From Litoreibacter ponti (GTDB lineage Bacteria > Pseudomonadota > Alphaproteobacteria > Rhodobacterales > Rhodobacteraceae): a DNA stretch of 64,000 nucleotides. The stretch is from NCBI RefSeq assembly GCF_003054285.1, contig NZ_QBKS01000002.1, forward strand, positions 682,001 to 746,000. The letters run 5' to 3'. Below the pieces are notes generated by a model, which worked only from the letters and a program-made list of their open reading frames with translations, ran no database searches and was not told the origin of the DNA. The number at the start of each line of letters is the position of its first letter. The first letter of the stretch is position 1. Positions 15,826 through 24,687 of the stretch are shown here, one piece after another. The translations under genes were made by a program, and so were the position numbers.

Positions 15826-17598
15826 ATGAACAGGTTCATTATCGCTGTGACAGCCAGCATTCTGGCGACCGCAGCCTTTGCGGACGGCCATGGCGGTGTC
15901 ACAGAAGAGATGCTTGCCAACGATACCGCATCCACCGGCGACGTATTGACCAACGGAATGGGGCGGCACTTGCAGCGCTATTCTCCGCTGGACACGCTGA
16001 ACAAGGACAACGTGAAAAACCTGCTGCCTGCCTGGGCCTTCAGCCTTGGTGGTGAAAAGCAGCGCGGTCAGGAAACCCAGCCGATCGTGCATGAGGGTGT
16101 GATGTATATCACCGGCTCCTACAGCCGGATGTATGCGATTGACGTCAAGACCGGCAAAGAGATCTGGCAATATGATGCGCGCTTGCCCGAGGGCATCCTG
16201 CCTTGCTGTGACGTGGTTAACCGTGGTGCAGCGATTTATGGCGACAAGATCTATTTCGGCACGCTCGATGCGCGCATCGTGGCGCTCGACCAGAAGACCG
16301 GCGACGTGGTCTGGAACAAGAAAATTGCCGATTACAAGGCGGGCTACAGCTACACGGCGGCTCCGCTGATCGTCGATGGGTTGATCATCACCGGCAACTC
16401 GGGCGGTGAGTTCGGGATTGTTGGCGCAGTCGAGGCGCGCGATGCGGACACCGGCGATGTGGTTTGGACACGTCCGGTGATTGAAGGTCACATGGGCACA
16501 CTGAACGGTGAAGAAAGCACCATGACCGGCACGCTGAACGCGACCTGGCCGGGCGATATGTGGAAAACCGGTGGCGGGGCCACGTGGCTCGGCGGCTCTT
16601 ATGATGCCGACACCGACACGCTGGTCTTTGGCACCGGCAACCCTGCACCTTGGAACAGCCACTTGCGCAACGCAGGTCAGCCAACTGAAGGCAATGCGGG
16701 CGATAACCTCTATGCCGCCTCACGCATCGGGATTGATCCAAAAACCGGCGAGATCAAGTGGCACTACCAGACCACCCCTCGCGAGGGTTGGGATTATGAC
16801 GGTGTGAACGAGGTCGTGGCCTATACCGACCGCTCCGGCAACAAGCGCTTTGCAACAGCTGACCGGAACGGGTTCTTTTACGTGCTCAACCGTGAAGACG
16901 GCGCGTTCGTGTCGGCCACCCCATTCGTCAAGGACATCAGCTGGGCCGAAGGGATCGACGACGAAGGTCGTCCGATCTTCATCGAGAACAACCGTCCGGG
17001 CGACCCGGCAGCAGCGGCTGACGGCAAGAAAGGGGAGGTCGTGTTCGCGTCCCCATCCTTCCTTGGCGGCAAAAACTGGATGCCTATGTCGCATTCTCCC
17101 AAGACCGGCCTGTTCTATGTGCCCTCCAACGAGTGGGGCATGGACATCTGGAACGAGCCGATCACCTACAAGAAGGGTGCCGCGTATCTTGGCTCGGGCT
17201 TCACCATCAAGCCGAACTACGATGACCATATCGGCAGTCTGAAAGCGATTGACCCTGACACGGGCGAGCTGAAGTGGGAGTTCAAGAACAACGCGCCACT
17301 GTGGGGCGGTGTCATGACCACGGCAGGTGGTCTGGTCTTCACAGGCACGCCAGAGGGTGAGTTCATTGCCTTCGACGACGAGACCGGCGAGAAGCTTTGG
17401 TCCTTCCAAACCGGTTCTGGTGTGATCGGCCAGCCGGTCACATGGGAGCAAGATGGCGAGCAATACGTCACCGTGATCTCGGGCTGGGGCGGCGCTGTTC
17501 CTCTGTGGGGCGGCGAGGTGGCCAAGAAGGTCAACTACCTCAACCAGGGTGGCCTTCTGTGGACATTCCGTCTGCCAACGGAGCTGGCCTCCAAGTAA
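15826..17598 (+). CDS. exaF: PQQ-dependent ethanol-type dehydrogenase, lanthanide type (ExaF/PedH-like)
   Basis: This periplasmic quinoprotein oxidises alcohols to aldehydes. The 590-residue protein has a signal peptide (ITAVTASILATAAFA-like, from MNRFII) and an eight-bladed propeller with tryptophan-docking repeats. It follows P. aeruginosa ExaA closely (GRHLQRYSPL, EKQRGQETQ, LPCCDVVNRGAAIYGDK, GGAVPLWGG), including the vicinal Cys pair. The catalytic region reads GWDYDGVNE: the second Asp, two after the catalytic Asp, is the extra lanthanide ligand of XoxF and PedH/ExaF, where calcium enzymes such as ExaA have Ser or Ala. The start at 15826 follows GGGAGGAGA. Family membership is firm; lanthanide use is inferred from that one residue. 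Confidence 0.9.
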   Translation: MNRFIIAVTASILATAAFADGHGGVTEEMLANDTASTGDVLTNGMGRHLQRYSPLDTLNKDNVKNLLPAWAFSLGGEKQRGQETQPIVHEGVMYITGSYSRMYAIDVKTGKEIWQYDARLPEGILPCCDVVNRGAAIYGDKIYFGTLDARIVALDQKTGDVVWNKKIADYKAGYSYTAAPLIVDGLIITGNSGGEFGIVGAVEARDADTGDVVWTRPVIEGHMGTLNGEESTMTGTLNATWPGDMWKTGGGATWLGGSYDADTDTLVFGTGNPAPWNSHLRNAGQPTEGNAGDNLYAASRIGIDPKTGEIKWHYQTTPREGWDYDGVNEVVAYTDRSGNKRFATADRNGFFYVLNREDGAFVSATPFVKDISWAEGIDDEGRPIFIENNRPGDPAAAADGKKGEVVFASPSFLGGKNWMPMSHSPKTGLFYVPSNEWGMDIWNEPITYKKGAAYLGSGFTIKPNYDDHIGSLKAIDPDTGELKWEFKNNAPLWGGVMTTAGGLVFTGTPEGEFIAFDDETGEKLWSFQTGSGVIGQPVTWEQDGEQYVTVISGWGGAVPLWGGEVAKKVNYLNQGGLLWTFRLPTELASK

Positions 17599-17615
17599 TT
17601 TCCCCGAAGCCAAAG

Positions 17616-17648
17616 AGGCGCGTGTCAGAAATGATGCGCGCCTTTTTC
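17616..17648 (+). terminator. Rho-independent terminator of exaF
   Basis: AGGCGCG pairs with CGCGCCT across a loop of about a dozen bases and is followed by TTTTTCT, 18 bases after the dehydrogenase stop. Confidence 0.8.
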
Positions 17649-17718
17649 TATGCCGAAATGTGCGTCTTAAGACCTTTTGCTAAGTGACGCGGGCGCAGCA
17701 CTCGGTCTATCAATTTGT

Positions 17719-18420
17719 ATGACCTCCTTTCAAACGGACAGCGCCCCTTCCAATTCCTCGCAGGCAATGCAGGGCTGGGCGCTCGTTGTGGATGACCACC
17801 CTCTGTTTTGTGACGCGCTTGAACTGACGCTTAGATCGATCGCAGATTTCAGCGCAATCAGGACGGCGGATTGTCTGGAGGACGCGCTGAAACAGCTGGA
17901 AGAAGACAACGCGCCATCAATCATTCTGCTCGACCTCAATCTGCCGGATGTCAGCGGGCTGGACGGGTTGATCCGGCTGAAACGCCAAGCGGCGCAAACG
18001 CCGGTGATCATTGTGTCTTCGATGACCGACAACTCCATCATCAGCGGCGCAATCGTGGCGGGCGCCTCGGGCTTTGTTCCAAAACACAGCCCGCGCGCCG
18101 TGTTCAAGGAGGCGATTGAGCGGATTGAACGGGGCGAGATATTCAAGCCCGCGGGCTACGTCGAAAGCAGCACAACCAGCGAGCGGGACGAGACAATGTC
18201 GCGCCTGTCTTCGCTGACAAATCAGCAGGCGCGTATTCTTGATCTGATCTGTGAGGGCAAGCTGAACAAGCAAATCGCGTTTGATCTGACGATTGCTGAG
18301 ACGACCGTGAAAGCTCATGTAACAGCGATCATGCGCAAACTTGGGGTCCAGAGCCGCACGCAAGCCGTTTTGGTGGCTCAGGATGCTCGATTTTCAAAAG
18401 TCTTGCCAAGCTCGGAGTGA
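17719..18420 (+). CDS. LuxR/NarL-family response regulator (ErbR/AgmR-like)
   Basis: A 233-residue regulator. It has an N-terminal receiver domain with acidic pair VVDDHP, phospho-acceptor Asp in ILLDLNLPD (about residue 73) and Lys in FVPKHS, and a C-terminal LuxR helix-turn-helix (LTNQQARILDLICEGKLNKQIAFDL, TVKAHVTAIMRKL). It sits between the alcohol dehydrogenase and a FIST/kinase pair. In P. aeruginosa the same neighbours, ErbR(AgmR)-NosP-NahK, control exaA-type ethanol oxidation. It is the best candidate to bind boxes A-D. The start at 17719 gives a short leader before the receiver domain; no strong ribosome site is visible. Confidence 0.85.
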   Translation: MTSFQTDSAPSNSSQAMQGWALVVDDHPLFCDALELTLRSIADFSAIRTADCLEDALKQLEEDNAPSIILLDLNLPDVSGLDGLIRLKRQAAQTPVIIVSSMTDNSIISGAIVAGASGFVPKHSPRAVFKEAIERIERGEIFKPAGYVESSTTSERDETMSRLSSLTNQQARILDLICEGKLNKQIAFDLTIAETTVKAHVTAIMRKLGVQSRTQAVLVAQDARFSKVLPSSE

Positions 18421-18454
18421 GCGCAATATCTTCTCCTGAGGGAGACAATCTGAA

Positions 18455-19633
18455 ATGCTAGCAAATGGCGGTGTCGAGGAATTGACGGCTGTAGCGAGCT
18501 CGATGCACTCTGGCATCTTGCGCACCACGCGTGTGTCGTGGTCGCACACCTCGCCCGTGTCGGAGATCAAAGCGCAGATCGGGGCGGAGGACTTGTGCCT
18601 TGTGGCGCTGTTCGTCTCCCCCAAAGCGGATTTTGCGGGCGTCGTGGCGGAGGCTGAGGCGCATTTCCCGGACACTGATGTCATAGCCTGCACCACGGCC
18701 GGTGAAATCACGCAATCGGGCTATGATGAAGGGCAGATTGTCGCCATCGGGTTTCCAAGCACAGGCTTTGCGACAACTTCCCTGCTGATCGAAGAGATCG
18801 ACAACTTAAAGCCGCAACCGCTGATTGACAGCATCGCGCTGGAACGTGTGGGGCTTCAGGAACGCAATCTCGACAAGAGCGACGCGTTTGCCTTTCTGGT
18901 CGTCGATGGGCTTTCACTGAGTGAGGACGCCCTGACCGCGACCATCTCACCTGCACTGCGGGACATGCCGATCTTTGGCGGCTCTGCCGGTGACGGCACG
19001 GATTTCCGCGAAACACTGGTCGCGCTGAACGGACAGGTTGCCCATACGGCCGCGGTGCTGACCATGGTCCGCAGCCACTACAAAACTAAGGTCTTCAGCC
19101 TCGATCACCTGATGCCATCCGATCAGCAAATGGTGGTCACCGAAGCTGATCCGGACCAGCGGATCGTGAAGTCCATCAACGCTGAACCGGCGGCGCGCGA
19201 ATATGCCCGGATCGTTGGCAAGGACCCGGAGCAGCTCGACCGCTTCACCTTTGCATCGCACCCCGTTGTGGTCCGAATTGGCGGCTCTCATCACGTGCGC
19301 GCGATCCAGCAGGTCAATGACGCCGGAGAGCTCGTGTTTTTCTCGGCCATTGACGAAGGCATGGTGCTGACCGTTGCGAAACCCCAGAACATGGTGGATC
19401 ACCTGCGCCGAAAAATGGCGGAGCTGTCGGACGAGGGCAGACCCGCCCATATTCTGGGCTGCGACTGCATCTTGCGCCGCATTGAGGCGGAGCAAACCCA
19501 GATGAGCCGCGAGCTGTCGGAGATCCTGTCGGACCACAACGTCACCGGGTTCTCGACCTATGGCGAGCAGATTGGACCGCTTCACGTCAATCACACAATG
19601 AGCGGCGTCGCGATTTACGCGGAAAAAGAGTAG
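18455..19633 (+). CDS. nosP: FIST-domain sensor protein, NosP-like
   Basis: A 392-residue protein with FIST_N and FIST_C sensory domains (DTDVIACTTAGEITQSGYDEGQIVAIGF, MPIFGGSAGDGTDF, and the C-terminal ILGCDCILRR and TGFSTYGEQIGPLHVNHTM). In P. aeruginosa and other bacteria NosP is a haem protein that binds nitric oxide and controls the kinase encoded next to it. Here the kinase gene starts six bases downstream, matching that arrangement. GGGAGA precedes the ATG. NO binding is inferred from neighbourhood and length; the haem ligand cannot be assigned by eye. Confidence 0.82.
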   Translation: MLANGGVEELTAVASSMHSGILRTTRVSWSHTSPVSEIKAQIGAEDLCLVALFVSPKADFAGVVAEAEAHFPDTDVIACTTAGEITQSGYDEGQIVAIGFPSTGFATTSLLIEEIDNLKPQPLIDSIALERVGLQERNLDKSDAFAFLVVDGLSLSEDALTATISPALRDMPIFGGSAGDGTDFRETLVALNGQVAHTAAVLTMVRSHYKTKVFSLDHLMPSDQQMVVTEADPDQRIVKSINAEPAAREYARIVGKDPEQLDRFTFASHPVVVRIGGSHHVRAIQQVNDAGELVFFSAIDEGMVLTVAKPQNMVDHLRRKMAELSDEGRPAHILGCDCILRRIEAEQTQMSRELSEILSDHNVTGFSTYGEQIGPLHVNHTMSGVAIYAEKE

Positions 19634-19639
19634 CCGCCC

Positions 19640-21862
19640 GTGTCGCTGATCAACCCTAACGATACCGTCGAGCGACAGAACGAAAAGCTGCTTCAGATCG
19701 CCCATTCCCTGATGCGGCGGGTCGAGCAGAAGAACGAGCAATCAGGCCTTGCCTATCAGCAATTCGAACGCGCGGCCCTGCTTGAGACCGAAGTTCGTGA
19801 ACGCACCCATGATCTGGAACGCGCACTGGATCTTTTGCAGGAATCCAATGCGCGCCTTGAGATTGCCAATGACGAGACGGAAAAGGCGCGCTCGAACCTC
19901 ACCGAAGCGATTGAGACGATCAATGAGGGTTTTGCGCTTTTTGAGGAAGACGATGGCCTGGTTCTGTCCAATAGCCGGTTTTGTCGCGATCTCATTGATA
20001 TCGAGGGGGGCCTCGTCGCGGGACTGAGTTTTGAGGGCTATGTGTGGCTGGTGTCTGAAAGCGAATTTCTCGCCTTGCCTGATAATCAGTCGCCGCAAGA
20101 CTGGGCTACGCAAAGGCTAAGCCGTCACCGCGAAGACCATGTCGTTTTCAATGTCAGGCTCAAATGGGATCGCTGGTTACAAGTCAGCGAACATCGCACA
20201 TCGCGTGGTGGCACTGTGATCCTGCAAACCGATGTGACCTCCATCATTCGCCGGGAGCGCCAAGAACGCGACCGTATGCGCGACAAGCAGGCGGAGATAT
20301 TGCAAGCAACGCTGGACCACCTCAATCAGGGTGTCTGCATCTTTGACAATGGTCTCAGTCTGGTCGGTCTGAATTCCAAGATGGAAGAACTGATGGCCGG
20401 AACGCCGGTGCAGGCGGGTCTGGGCATGACCTTCTCGGATCTGTTTGATCAGCTAAAGGATGAGCTAGGATTCGAGGGTGAATTTGACGCTACTGCCCTG
20501 CGACGGTGGGCGCATAGCCGCTCGAAGCGCCAGCCCATCGCGTTTGAGGTCAGCCGGTCCAACAAACGGCACTACAATGTCTTCGCGCAGGAAATTCCTG
20601 ACCGCGGATTTGTGATCAGCTTTACCGATGTCACCGCTGAACGCGCGGCCGCGCGCACGCTGTCAGACATGAACGAGCTGCTTGAGCGCCGCGTTCAGGA
20701 CCGCACCAATGAGCTTGGTCTTGCGCTCGCCGAAGCGGAGCGAGCGAACGCCTCCAAGTCACGTTTTGTGGCCGCCGCCAGCCATGATTTACTGCAACCC
20801 TTGTCCGCCGCGAAGCTTTTTGTGTCATCGCTGTCGGAAGAGATCGACACCTCCGCCGCGTACGATGTGATGCAAAAGACCGAGATGGCTCTCAACAGTG
20901 TCGAGCAATTCATTTCCGCACTGCTCGACATCTCAAAGCTTGATGCCGATAGGGTTGAGTTTGATGTTCAGCCGCTGCAATTGTCCCAGATATTAACGCC
21001 GCTGCGCAGTGAATTGACACCTGTCGCCGACCAAAATGGCAATCGCCTCACCGTCGTGGACAGCAGTTTAACGGTTCTGAGCGATCCCGGATATCTTCGA
21101 CGAATTGTACAAAACCTATTGGTGAACGCCATTCGCTACACTGATAAGGGCCGTATCCTTGTTGGCGTACGGCGCCGGGGACTCTTCGCGCGAATTGAGG
21201 TCTGGGATACGGGGCATGGTATCGCCCAAGAGGATCAGTTGACGATTTTTCGTGAATTCGAAAGGTTGTCTCCGACAAAGTCAGACATGGGGCTTGGACT
21301 TGGACTGGCAATTGTCGAAAGAGCCTGCAAAGGGCTGGAGCATGACTTCAACCTGTGGTCCGAGCCAGGCGTCGGGAGCTGCTTTTCAGTCGACATTCGT
21401 ATTGCCCAGAAAACAAGAATCGAGACCGATGCAGCCGCTTCTTCCTTGGATAGCGCGCTAGAGCACTCCGACAGCAAACTGTCGATGTTGATTGGGAGTG
21501 ATCCGTCTCAAGTGCCTATCTTGACCGAAATGATCGAGGCGTTCGGGTGCACCGTGATCCACGCGAACGATGGGCTTGAAGCGCTCGCTATTCTCGAGGA
21601 AATCCAGTTGGTACCTGACGCATTGGTCATAGATCAGGTGCCCAAACAAAGCCGCGACGGGCTGGACGTCTATCGCATGTTGAAAGGCAAACATGGCCTC
21701 ATTCCATGCGCCATATTGGCTGGCGGGCACGACGCCTCAGATGCCGCGCATCAAACACCTGCCGAGGTCAGTTATCTGGCAAACCCGACAAAGCCGGATC
21801 AACTCGACCACTTTCTGAAAAGGAGTTTCTGTGGTGAGGTTCGGCGAAAGACCTATGACTGA
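19640..21862 (+). CDS. nahK: Hybrid histidine kinase, NahK/ErcS'-like
   Basis: A 740-residue soluble kinase. The order is an N-terminal coiled coil (about 20-100), two PAS-like domains (about 100-200 and 215-330), a second coiled coil, a HisKA domain with H-box ASHDLLQPLSAAKL (about 380), an ATPase domain with N-box NLLVNAIRYT, G1 DTGHGIA and G2 GLGLGLAI, and a C-terminal receiver-like domain from about 615. The receiver keeps Asp in VIDQVP and a Lys in NPTKPDQ but looks degenerate. The start is GTG at 19640, coupled to the FIST gene. It probably phosphorylates the upstream response regulator or an Hpt protein. Confidence 0.85.
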   Translation: MSLINPNDTVERQNEKLLQIAHSLMRRVEQKNEQSGLAYQQFERAALLETEVRERTHDLERALDLLQESNARLEIANDETEKARSNLTEAIETINEGFALFEEDDGLVLSNSRFCRDLIDIEGGLVAGLSFEGYVWLVSESEFLALPDNQSPQDWATQRLSRHREDHVVFNVRLKWDRWLQVSEHRTSRGGTVILQTDVTSIIRRERQERDRMRDKQAEILQATLDHLNQGVCIFDNGLSLVGLNSKMEELMAGTPVQAGLGMTFSDLFDQLKDELGFEGEFDATALRRWAHSRSKRQPIAFEVSRSNKRHYNVFAQEIPDRGFVISFTDVTAERAAARTLSDMNELLERRVQDRTNELGLALAEAERANASKSRFVAAASHDLLQPLSAAKLFVSSLSEEIDTSAAYDVMQKTEMALNSVEQFISALLDISKLDADRVEFDVQPLQLSQILTPLRSELTPVADQNGNRLTVVDSSLTVLSDPGYLRRIVQNLLVNAIRYTDKGRILVGVRRRGLFARIEVWDTGHGIAQEDQLTIFREFERLSPTKSDMGLGLGLAIVERACKGLEHDFNLWSEPGVGSCFSVDIRIAQKTRIETDAAASSLDSALEHSDSKLSMLIGSDPSQVPILTEMIEAFGCTVIHANDGLEALAILEEIQLVPDALVIDQVPKQSRDGLDVYRMLKGKHGLIPCAILAGGHDASDAAHQTPAEVSYLANPTKPDQLDHFLKRSFCGEVRRKTYD

Positions 21863-22592
21863 ATTACTTGTCGATAGAGCTGCAAACCGAAGCACCTGCG
21901 GGCATATGACCATGCGTGTGCTGTTTCCGACCATTTTGGCTGCATTCTGCGCCACTCATGCGGTGGCCACGGATAAGTGCACTGCTGACGCCATGATTGT
22001 ATTTGATGGCTCGGGCTCGATGGCTGAAATGGGATTCAATGATATCAGCGAGCCTCGAATATTTGAAGCGCGACGTGCGGTTGCAGAAGCCGTGCCCGAA
22101 ATTGCCCAGACCCGGAGACTGGGTTTGGTTGTGTATGGTCCGAACGGAGAAGACGAATGCACTGGCTTGGATTTGCGTTTTCCGCCAACCGCAAATGCAG
22201 CAGGTGCGGTTATTGACGCGGTAAACGCGTTAGAGCCCAGCGGCAGTACGCCCTTAACACAAGCAGTTAGGATTGCCGCGGATGAATTGCAGTACAAAAC
22301 AAAACCAGCGGCTATTGTTCTCGTAACGGATGGAAAGGAAACATGCGGAGGACTGCCCTGCGCATTGGCGAATGAGCTTCATAACGAGGGCGCCGACACA
22401 ACGGTGCACGTGATTGGGTTCAAGGTCAGAAGTCAGTTCTTTTCGTGGAATAGTCAAAGCGACCGCGGTGCTCCGGAAAGTGTTGCGCGTTGTTTGTCGG
22501 ACCAGACTGGAGGCACGTATACGAACGCAGAAACACTGGATCAACTAACTGCGGCTCTTCGTGCAACGCTCGGATGTAAGTTATTGTTTTGA
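21831..22592 (+). CDS. Secreted von Willebrand factor type A protein
   Basis: A vWA domain with an intact MIDAS motif: DGSGSMAEMG, a Thr in SGSTPLTQA, and VTDGKETCGG. An export signal (VLFPTILAAFCATHAVA) starts at Met codons at 21906/21912. The frame itself begins at GTG 21831, which has AAGGAG upstream and overlaps the kinase end; with that start the signal would be preceded by 25 residues. Several Cys (KC, EC, ETC, LPC, RC, GC) suggest disulphides in the periplasm. vWA proteins recur in methanol dehydrogenase clusters (MxaC/MxaL), so a maturation role fits, without proof. Confidence 0.75.
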   Translation: MVRFGERPMTELLVDRAANRSTCGHMTMRVLFPTILAAFCATHAVATDKCTADAMIVFDGSGSMAEMGFNDISEPRIFEARRAVAEAVPEIAQTRRLGLVVYGPNGEDECTGLDLRFPPTANAAGAVIDAVNALEPSGSTPLTQAVRIAADELQYKTKPAAIVLVTDGKETCGGLPCALANELHNEGADTTVHVIGFKVRSQFFSWNSQSDRGAPESVARCLSDQTGGTYTNAETLDQLTAALRATLGCKLLF

Positions 22593-23717
22593 TAGAAAAT
22601 GAGCAACCGAGCGCTTTTACTACATCAATCTAGTCGGCTCACGCGTGATGCGAAGTACCTTTTTTCAACGGCGGCTTTCGGAAAGCGGTATTGAGGCATC
22701 AATCAGACCGCTGAAACTTTCTTATGGGCCGCGATCTGTGTCTAATCACATTTTCGCTTTGCGCTTCCAGCGAATGTCCAGAAGGGGACTCATGCCGTCG
22801 CATCGCGGAAGTAAGGCCAAGGTTGGCGTTGAGCCGCTCTCAAAAAGCGACCCTTGCTTCGCGTCGCAATCACATTGCCGCGTCCTTTAGCCTATGCTGG
22901 GCTGCGCCAGGGCGGCCTCACATTCGGAAAGCCTGATTTTGACGGTCTGCATAAATATTGAGTTGATGTTACAATGAAACACTTTTGCCCCACGGAAAAC
23001 AGACACTGGCACAGCCGCAGCGAAGGTTCACTTCGTCCGCACAATGCTAGTTTGCAGTCTGCTCGACTTTGCACCCGAGGCGAATGGCGGGAATGGGGGC
23101 TGCAAGCGCGGCATAACGAACTGTTGCCAGATGTCGGCTTTGGGCCGATTTGGCGATGGTCAATTGCAGCAATACGCGGTTCGCCCCGTTAATACAGAGC
23201 GCAATATCGGTATTATGGGCTCTCCACCGCCATCGTAGCAAAAGCAGCATCTTGCCATTAGGCATTGATCACAGCGATGAGGTCGGCCATTCATGGAGGG
23301 AGCGGCCAAGGTCCGGAAGCAACCCTCTTTCTTTCTTATCGACCATTCGGTGCCTAAAAGTCGCATCTGTGAACCACACGGAGGACGTAAGGCTTTGCTC
23401 CGCGCATACGCCTGAGATCTGAAAAGTTCACGCTTAGGTCCGATTGAAAGGAAATGGCTTCTTCGTTGCAGAAGGGGCTTCAGCATGGCGAAGCACATCT
23501 GCGCTTAAACAGAGCGATTCCCTCCGCAACGATACATCTATTTCGGGCCGATCGGAGTGCGATTCATCACGATCAAGTTTGCTATCCGGCATCCGCGCGA
23601 AACCCTTGATATCACACATTATCAAGAACCGCCGGCAATGTCCTGCAAGGAGCAGCCGTCATGAAGCCTGCAGCCGGCCGAGATTGACCCGATCTTGAAA
23701 ACTGGTAACCATTTCGG
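22593..23717. other. Gene-free interval with degenerate repeats
   Basis: About 1.1 kb without a convincing gene: open frames are short and overlap in all directions without ribosome sites. It holds at least two copies of the dispersed intergenic repeat (around 22768-22836 and 23023-23147). A stretch at 23430-23630 could be decayed coding DNA, but I could not identify it. Confidence 0.6.
23023..23147 (+). repeat. Three-module intergenic repeat, copy 1
   Basis: Module 1 (AAGGTTCACTTCGTCCGC, 23023), module 2 (GAGGCGAATGGCGGG, about 23077) and module 3 (ATGTCGGCTTTGGGCCG, about 23131) come in the same order and with nearly the same spacing as at 33847-33980 and 50742-50865. Confidence 0.6.
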
Positions 23718-24572
23718 ATGTCGTCTGCTCTGAGAATTGCTATAGGGCCTTTCGGGCGGGTCGCTCTACTTGATATGGACCGGCCTCTGGTTAAGCACGC
23801 CCATGCGCAATGCCACGTTCTTCTGAAGGTCGAAGGTGCCGATACCGAGTTCGATGTGGGCGGGCGCCGCGTGGCGTTAACCGATGAAAGCGCGGTTCTG
23901 ATCAATGCGTGGGAGCATCACAGCTACGTGCACCGCGCAGATCAACCGCCAACCATCATCCTGGCAATGTACATAGAACCGGCTTGGCTTGGCGCGTTTC
24001 GGGGCAATTGGGAGGCAAGCGCCGGTCCGGACTTTTTCCCGCATCCGGGCGGTGCCATCACGCCGCAGATCCGAAGACAGGTCGGCGAGACGGCAGAGGC
24101 GATGGTGCAGGCACCCGGAGATGCCGCGACGCATGAGCGGCTGATCGGGCGGCTGATGGTCTCAATTATCGAGAGGCTGGTACCCTGGCGTAGCGTGCAA
24201 CCCTCGCTCCGGGACCGGGCCAAAGCGACGCGCGCGCCCGACCGTCGGATCGCGCGGGCCTTGACCCTGCTCCGGCAGGATCCAGCCGGCGTTGTCTCGA
24301 TGGATTGGCTCGCCCGCGAATGCGGCCTGTCGCGTGCGCATTTCTTCCGGCTCTTCGAGGCCGATACCGGGATCTCGCCCCGGGTCTACCTGAACACCCA
24401 GCGGGTGGAACGTGCGGTGCGGGCCGTGGCCAACGAAACGCGCAGTTTCTCGGCCATCTCCGACGAGCTGGGATTTTCTGTCCCGGCGCATTTTTCGCGG
24501 TTCTTCCACGACCATGCCGGCTCCTCGCCCAGCGTCTTCCGCGATGTCTCTGCCCTGCGCGATACCGCCTGA
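23718..24572 (+). CDS. AraC-family transcriptional regulator
   Basis: A 284-residue regulator: an N-terminal cupin-like ligand domain (KHAHAQCHVLLKVEG, about 25-110) and a C-terminal double helix-turn-helix of about 100 residues (MDWLARECGLSRAHFFRLFEADTGISP, and FSAISDELGFSVPAHFSRFF). It lies 115 bases upstream of and co-directional with the molybdenum hydroxylase/aromatic CoA genes, and is the likely activator of that module. The ATG at 23718 has no strong ribosome site; it is the first Met of the conserved domain frame. Confidence 0.85.
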   Translation: MSSALRIAIGPFGRVALLDMDRPLVKHAHAQCHVLLKVEGADTEFDVGGRRVALTDESAVLINAWEHHSYVHRADQPPTIILAMYIEPAWLGAFRGNWEASAGPDFFPHPGGAITPQIRRQVGETAEAMVQAPGDAATHERLIGRLMVSIIERLVPWRSVQPSLRDRAKATRAPDRRIARALTLLRQDPAGVVSMDWLARECGLSRAHFFRLFEADTGISPRVYLNTQRVERAVRAVANETRSFSAISDELGFSVPAHFSRFFHDHAGSSPSVFRDVSALRDTA

Positions 24573-24687
24573 CCCCGCTTTTTGAGACTCCTCGGTAAGG
24601 TCCGAGACCTGGCGGAGTCGCAAGGCCAGCATATCCGCGCCTAACGTCCTCTCCCAAGAGCTTGCCCATGCCAAGCCGGGAGGAGAC

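Noticed and set aside
15826..17598. Calling the quinoprotein a methanol dehydrogenase XoxF
   Set aside because: The sequence follows ExaA/PedH ethanol dehydrogenases more closely, although it shares the lanthanide Asp with XoxF.
23434..23625. Possible decayed transposase
   Set aside because: The short frame has no catalytic motif or terminal inverted repeats, and I could not match it to a family by eye.
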